Shown here in pieces: positions 61,684 to 64,000 of a stretch of 64,000 nt of DNA. The notes beneath the pieces are model-generated. The model was not told the DNA's origin. It saw only the letters and a program-made list of their open reading frames with translations, and searched no databases. Numbering within the stretch: position 1 is the stretch's first letter; every line of letters starts with the position of its first letter. The translations under genes were made by a program, and so were the position numbers. Origin of the DNA: Cytophagaceae bacterium (lineage in GTDB: Bacteria > Bacteroidota > Bacteroidia > Cytophagales > Flexibacteraceae); NCBI GenBank assembly GCA_947458545.1, contig CANGYH010000004.1:161395-225394 (forward strand). The letters run 5' to 3'.

Positions 61684-62418
61684 CTATCGGGCTGCCTGGC
61701 CAAAAAAGGGCTGCAAGTCTCGCACGTCGAGCTTGTCTTCGTACAAGGCGCGGGCAACGATAACGCCCCACACGCCGATGTCGTTGAGCTGCTCGATGTC
61801 TGCCACAGAGCGCACGCCACCACTGGCGACGATCTCCATGTTGGGGAACCGCTCCACGGCTTCGCGGTAGAGGTCAAAGTTAGGGCCTTCCAGCACGCCG
61901 TCGCGGTTTACGTCTGTAACCTTGGCAAACTGCACCCCCCGGTCGTAAAAGTATTGGATGTGCTCCCAGACGTCCTTTTTGGTTTTACCTTGCCAGCCCC
62001 GCGTCACGATGGTACCATCCTCAACGTCTGCCCCCAGCACAAAGCGGTTGCGGCCGTAGGTGATGAGCAGGTCCAGAAAAAGGTCTGGCTTCTCGTAAGC
62101 CAGGGTGGCCAGCGTCACGGTCTTTGCGCCGTTTTTAAGCACGTTGCTCACATCGTCGCTGTTGCGCATCCCGCCAGAGAAGCTGACTTTGAGGTGGGTG
62201 TGGGCGGCAATCACCTGCAGCACCCCGTCGTTAGAGACACGGTCAGAGGCGGCACCGTCCAGGTCGGTAATCTGCAGCCACTCGGCGCCGTTGTCTTCAA
62301 AAAACTTGGCCAGGTCTAGCGGACTTTTCTCGAAAAGGCGCGCGTTTTTAAAGTCGCCATGGCTCAGTTTGGCCGTGCGGCCATTGAGGATGGAAAGCGA
62401 AGGGATGACACGAATCAT
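61684..62418 (-). CDS. HisA/HisF-like TIM-barrel protein lacking the catalytic Asp of HisA
   Basis: The start at 62418 (MIRVIPSLSI) is fixed by the conserved first strand. Phosphate-binding loops are present: FSGGMRNSDDV (near 80) and VASGGVRSVADI (near 198), as is AKVTDVNRDGVLEG (Asp near 164). In HisA the first strand reads IPAIDI with the base Asp; here it is IPSLSI, so Ser replaces Asp. The equivalent of the second Asp (FVLGADVED) is retained. No other histidine gene is near. It may be a divergent isomerase or a paralogue with another role. The barrel gene follows on the same strand. Confidence 0.78.
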   Translation of the reverse strand: MIRVIPSLSILNGRTAKLSHGDFKNARLFEKSPLDLAKFFEDNGAEWLQITDLDGAASDRVSNDGVLQVIAAHTHLKVSFSGGMRNSDDVSNVLKNGAKTVTLATLAYEKPDLFLDLLITYGRNRFVLGADVEDGTIVTRGWQGKTKKDVWEHIQYFYDRGVQFAKVTDVNRDGVLEGPNFDLYREAVERFPNMEIVASGGVRSVADIEQLNDIGVWGVIVARALYEDKLDVRDLQPFFGQAAR

Positions 62419-62724
62419 AGCAGAAGCAGGGCCCGCCAAGTAGCAAAGGCCTAGCGGGCCATGCAAGATACAGGCCAGATTCCATAAAAATTGTGTTTCT
62501 TTTCAGTTACCTTTTCCCATCGGGCCGTATCTACGTCCAAACAAACCTATGCCCATGCCCGCTCAGGCTTAGGCACTGGCGTTTGGCCCGCAAGCCGGCA
62601 AGGCTCGCACCAGCCAGGCACTTTGGGTGCCAGGCGGCGCAAGCCACAGGTTAGCTAATACTCCACTGAAGGCCCGGGGCGCTGCACTGCTGCTGCCCAG
62701 GCTACATCCTCCAACTTTCGAATT

Positions 62725-63108
62725 ATGACCCAAGCAACGCTGCGTCCGCTCTTGCAGGATGCCACCCACACGACACCCGCAGTCCGGTTCGAGCCCGAGC
62801 AAGGGTTACTCTCGCTGGTGGGGCGGGCCATGCCCATAGATGCAGGCCTCTTCTTTGAGCCGTTGCTGCGCTTCATAGAGCGCTATGCCCGGCAACCCGC
62901 CGCACAAACGGTGTTCGTCTGCCATCTAGACTACTTCAACTCGGGCTCCAGCATGCTGCTGGGGCGGCTCTTTGCCATGCTGAACCAGGTCCCCAACCTG
63001 CGCGTGGAGTGGCGCTACCACCCAGACGATGAAGATCTACTCGAGGCCGGCCAGGAGTTTGCCCATATCTGCCACCAGCCCTTTACCTACGTGCCTACGC
63101 CAGACTAG
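62725..63108 (+). CDS. SiaC-family (DUF1987) regulatory phosphoprotein homologue
   Basis: SiaC proteins are phosphorylated adaptors that, in Pseudomonas, control a diguanylate cyclase. The DUF1987 pattern is visible: TTPAVRFEPEQGLLSLVGRAMP, FFEPLLRFIERYARQ, HLDYFNSGSSMLLGRLF and the C-terminal WRYHPDDEDLLEAGQEFAHI. The phosphorylated Thr of SiaC lies in the NTSS loop; here the loop is NSGSS with Ser at the equivalent place. 127 residues is typical. The kinase/phosphatase partners are not in the window. The stop overlaps the DUF4293 stop by 4 bases. Confidence 0.85.
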   Translation: MTQATLRPLLQDATHTTPAVRFEPEQGLLSLVGRAMPIDAGLFFEPLLRFIERYARQPAAQTVFVCHLDYFNSGSSMLLGRLFAMLNQVPNLRVEWRYHPDDEDLLEAGQEFAHICHQPFTYVPTPD

Positions 63109-63590
63109 CGCAGGCGGTGCATGCTGCGCACCAGGTTATCGTCTTTGCGGATGCGCCCTACCGCCAGCAGGTTGCAAACCGTAGCCACCAGCAACAGCAC
63201 CGTGCCCCAAGAGAGGCTGGTGAGCAGAGACTCTTTAGGGTCTGTAGAGAATTTGAAGGAGTAAATGGCCGCCCCCAAGGCGCTGAAAGCCAGCAGATTG
63301 ACCAAGGCCAGCAGCCTGATTTGCAACGGCCGCTTTTTGAAAGACGCCATGGCAAAGGCCAGCGCCACCACGGCGCCCAGGTGCAGGGCCAGCCCCACAT
63401 AGCCGGTGCGGCCCGGCTCGGCGCTCATGCCCACGTTGTCGGGCGAGAGGACGACGCGGATGCCGTGGGTAAACACCTCTACGAAGGGCACCACCGGCTG
63501 GGCACCCATGGCCAGCACGGGCACAAAATAGGCCGCCAGCAGGCAGAGCAAAGCGGCCAGCATAAACAAAGTCTGAGGGCGTTGCAGCAT
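63105..63590 (-). CDS. DUF4293 membrane protein (161 aa)
   Basis: The start at 63590 (MLQRPQTLFMLAAL) is the family's standard beginning; the longer frame upstream lacks family sequence. Four hydrophobic segments are seen (about 8-25, 60-78, 88-105 and 122-142), ending with a cytoplasmic RKDDNLVRSMHRLR tail, matching the IRKDExLV-x-S-xxRLR signature of DUF4293. Restricted to Bacteroidota; function unknown. A -7 element lies 32 bases upstream. Confidence 0.92.
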   Translation of the reverse strand: MLQRPQTLFMLAALLCLLAAYFVPVLAMGAQPVVPFVEVFTHGIRVVLSPDNVGMSAEPGRTGYVGLALHLGAVVALAFAMASFKKRPLQIRLLALVNLLAFSALGAAIYSFKFSTDPKESLLTSLSWGTVLLLVATVCNLLAVGRIRKDDNLVRSMHRLR

Positions 63591-63622
63591 GGAATGAATG
63601 GCCCAGGTAGGCCTGGGGGCTG

Positions 63623-63630
63623 CAAAGGTA
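63623..63630 (-). promoter_or_regulatory. -7 element (TACCTTTG) for the DUF4293 gene
   Basis: An exact consensus on the minus strand, 32 bases before the ATG at 63590. It lies between the DUF4293 gene and the unknown gene beyond. Confidence 0.5.
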
Positions 63631-63655
63631 GGCAAGTGGGGCAGAGGGAGCCAGG

Positions 63656-64000
63656 CTAGTTGACTAGGCGCACTACGATGGGCTCTGTCTGCGTAAATCT
63701 GAAGCTCATCGGCATGTTGCGGTCTCTTTGCCGAACGTCTGAAGGTAGGCGGTAGTAGCGCAGATCGTAGCTGATGCGCACCTTGCGGCGTGCAAGATCT
63801 ACGGCGTGTACTTGGATGTAAGAGGCGGTATCCATGCGCCTGCAAGCCCCTATGCTGACGTCGCATTCTACATAGCCGGAGTAGGTGAGATGCGACACAA
63901 AATTTTTGTACTTGCCAGGCCTCAGGGCGTCTTGGAAATAGATAAAAGCAAATGTCTCGAACTGAATACAGAGTTCATCTCCAAGTATTTGACCAGCAAC
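63656..64000 (-). CDS. C-terminal part of an unknown protein, cut by the window end
   Basis: The frame stays open on the minus strand from the stop near 63656 to the last base of the window (about 114 codons seen). The 5' end is outside. Visible sequence includes FIYFQDALRPGKYKNFV, VECDVSIGACRRMD, YIQVHAVDLARRKVRISYDLRYYRLP and a C-terminal FRFTQTEPIVVRLVN. It is soluble-looking and beta-rich; I do not recognise it. A GTG at 63898 exists but conserved-looking sequence continues upstream of it, so a start there is unlikely. Confidence 0.6.
   Translation of the reverse strand, partial: VAGQILGDELCIQFETFAFIYFQDALRPGKYKNFVSHLTYSGYVECDVSIGACRRMDTASYIQVHAVDLARRKVRISYDLRYYRLPSDVRQRDRNMPMSFRFTQTEPIVVRLVN

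Noticed and set aside
61659..61877. ATG-initiated extension of the outer-membrane barrel gene
   Set aside because: It would overlap the HisA-like gene by about 190 bases and hide the signal peptide; the GTG at 61658 is better.

Overview
The window looks like a chromosomal piece of a moderately GC-rich member of the Bacteroidota, probably Cytophagales-like. The evidence is: C-terminal type IX secretion (T9SS) sorting regions on secreted proteins; several families largely confined to the phylum (DUF4270, DUF4293 and probably DUF4856 and DUF6029); the gene order glycogen-synthase-like / DUF4270 / glmS; and many -7 elements of the Bacteroidota type (TAnnTTTG, mostly TACCTTTG), some only 5 to 9 bases ahead of the ATG. 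No rRNA, CRISPR array or complete insertion sequence was seen.

Layout. 1-10.1 kb: the late end of a prophage (a spanin-like lysis protein, unknown structural proteins, a gp10-like tail protein, the tape measure), stopping against the 3' end of a tRNA-Ala(GGC). 10.3-12.2 kb: pfkA and a PASTA protein. 12.3-15.5 kb: a large PLD/helicase protein resembling a single-chain type IV restriction enzyme. 15.7-19.4 kb: acyl-CoA dehydrogenase and ettA. 19.4-20.9 kb: a small AT-richer islet of three short genes bounded by a 15-bp exact direct repeat of the ettA 3' end. 20.9-26.1 kb: uvrA with an unusual basic tail, an MTA/SAH nucleosidase and a lipoprotein. 26.2-30.6 kb: an uncharacterised three-gene locus (SF1 helicase, unknown protein, divergent AAA+ protein derived from sigma54 activators), the best candidate here for an undescribed system.

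30.6-44.0 kb: mostly housekeeping (tilS, gap, SDR, NamZ-like muramidase, Dps, DedA, glycogen-synthase-like, DUF4270, glmS) with a Uma2 protein, two unknown genes of possible phage descent and a toxin-antitoxin pair set between similar hairpins. 44.1-56.7 kb: envelope and secreted functions, including a T9SS-exported GH13 protein, an MltD-type transglycosylase, a degenerate receiver domain, a pirin, a molybdopterin oxidoreductase, a CsgG-like/barrel protein and a T9SS-exported lysyl oxidase. 56.7-64 kb: purK, a DUF2807 lipoprotein, a GT4 glycosyltransferase, a predicted outer-membrane barrel, a HisA-like protein lacking one catalytic residue, a SiaC-family protein, DUF4293 and a gene cut by the window end.

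Functional links are mainly in envelope biology. glmS supplies amino sugar for peptidoglycan, NamZ and MltD homologues act on peptidoglycan, and several lipoproteins and barrels go to the outer membrane. Accessory DNA (prophage, restriction-like protein, islet, helicase/AAA locus, TA pair) lies between conserved genes. Function assignments come from reading motifs by eye; no database search was run.
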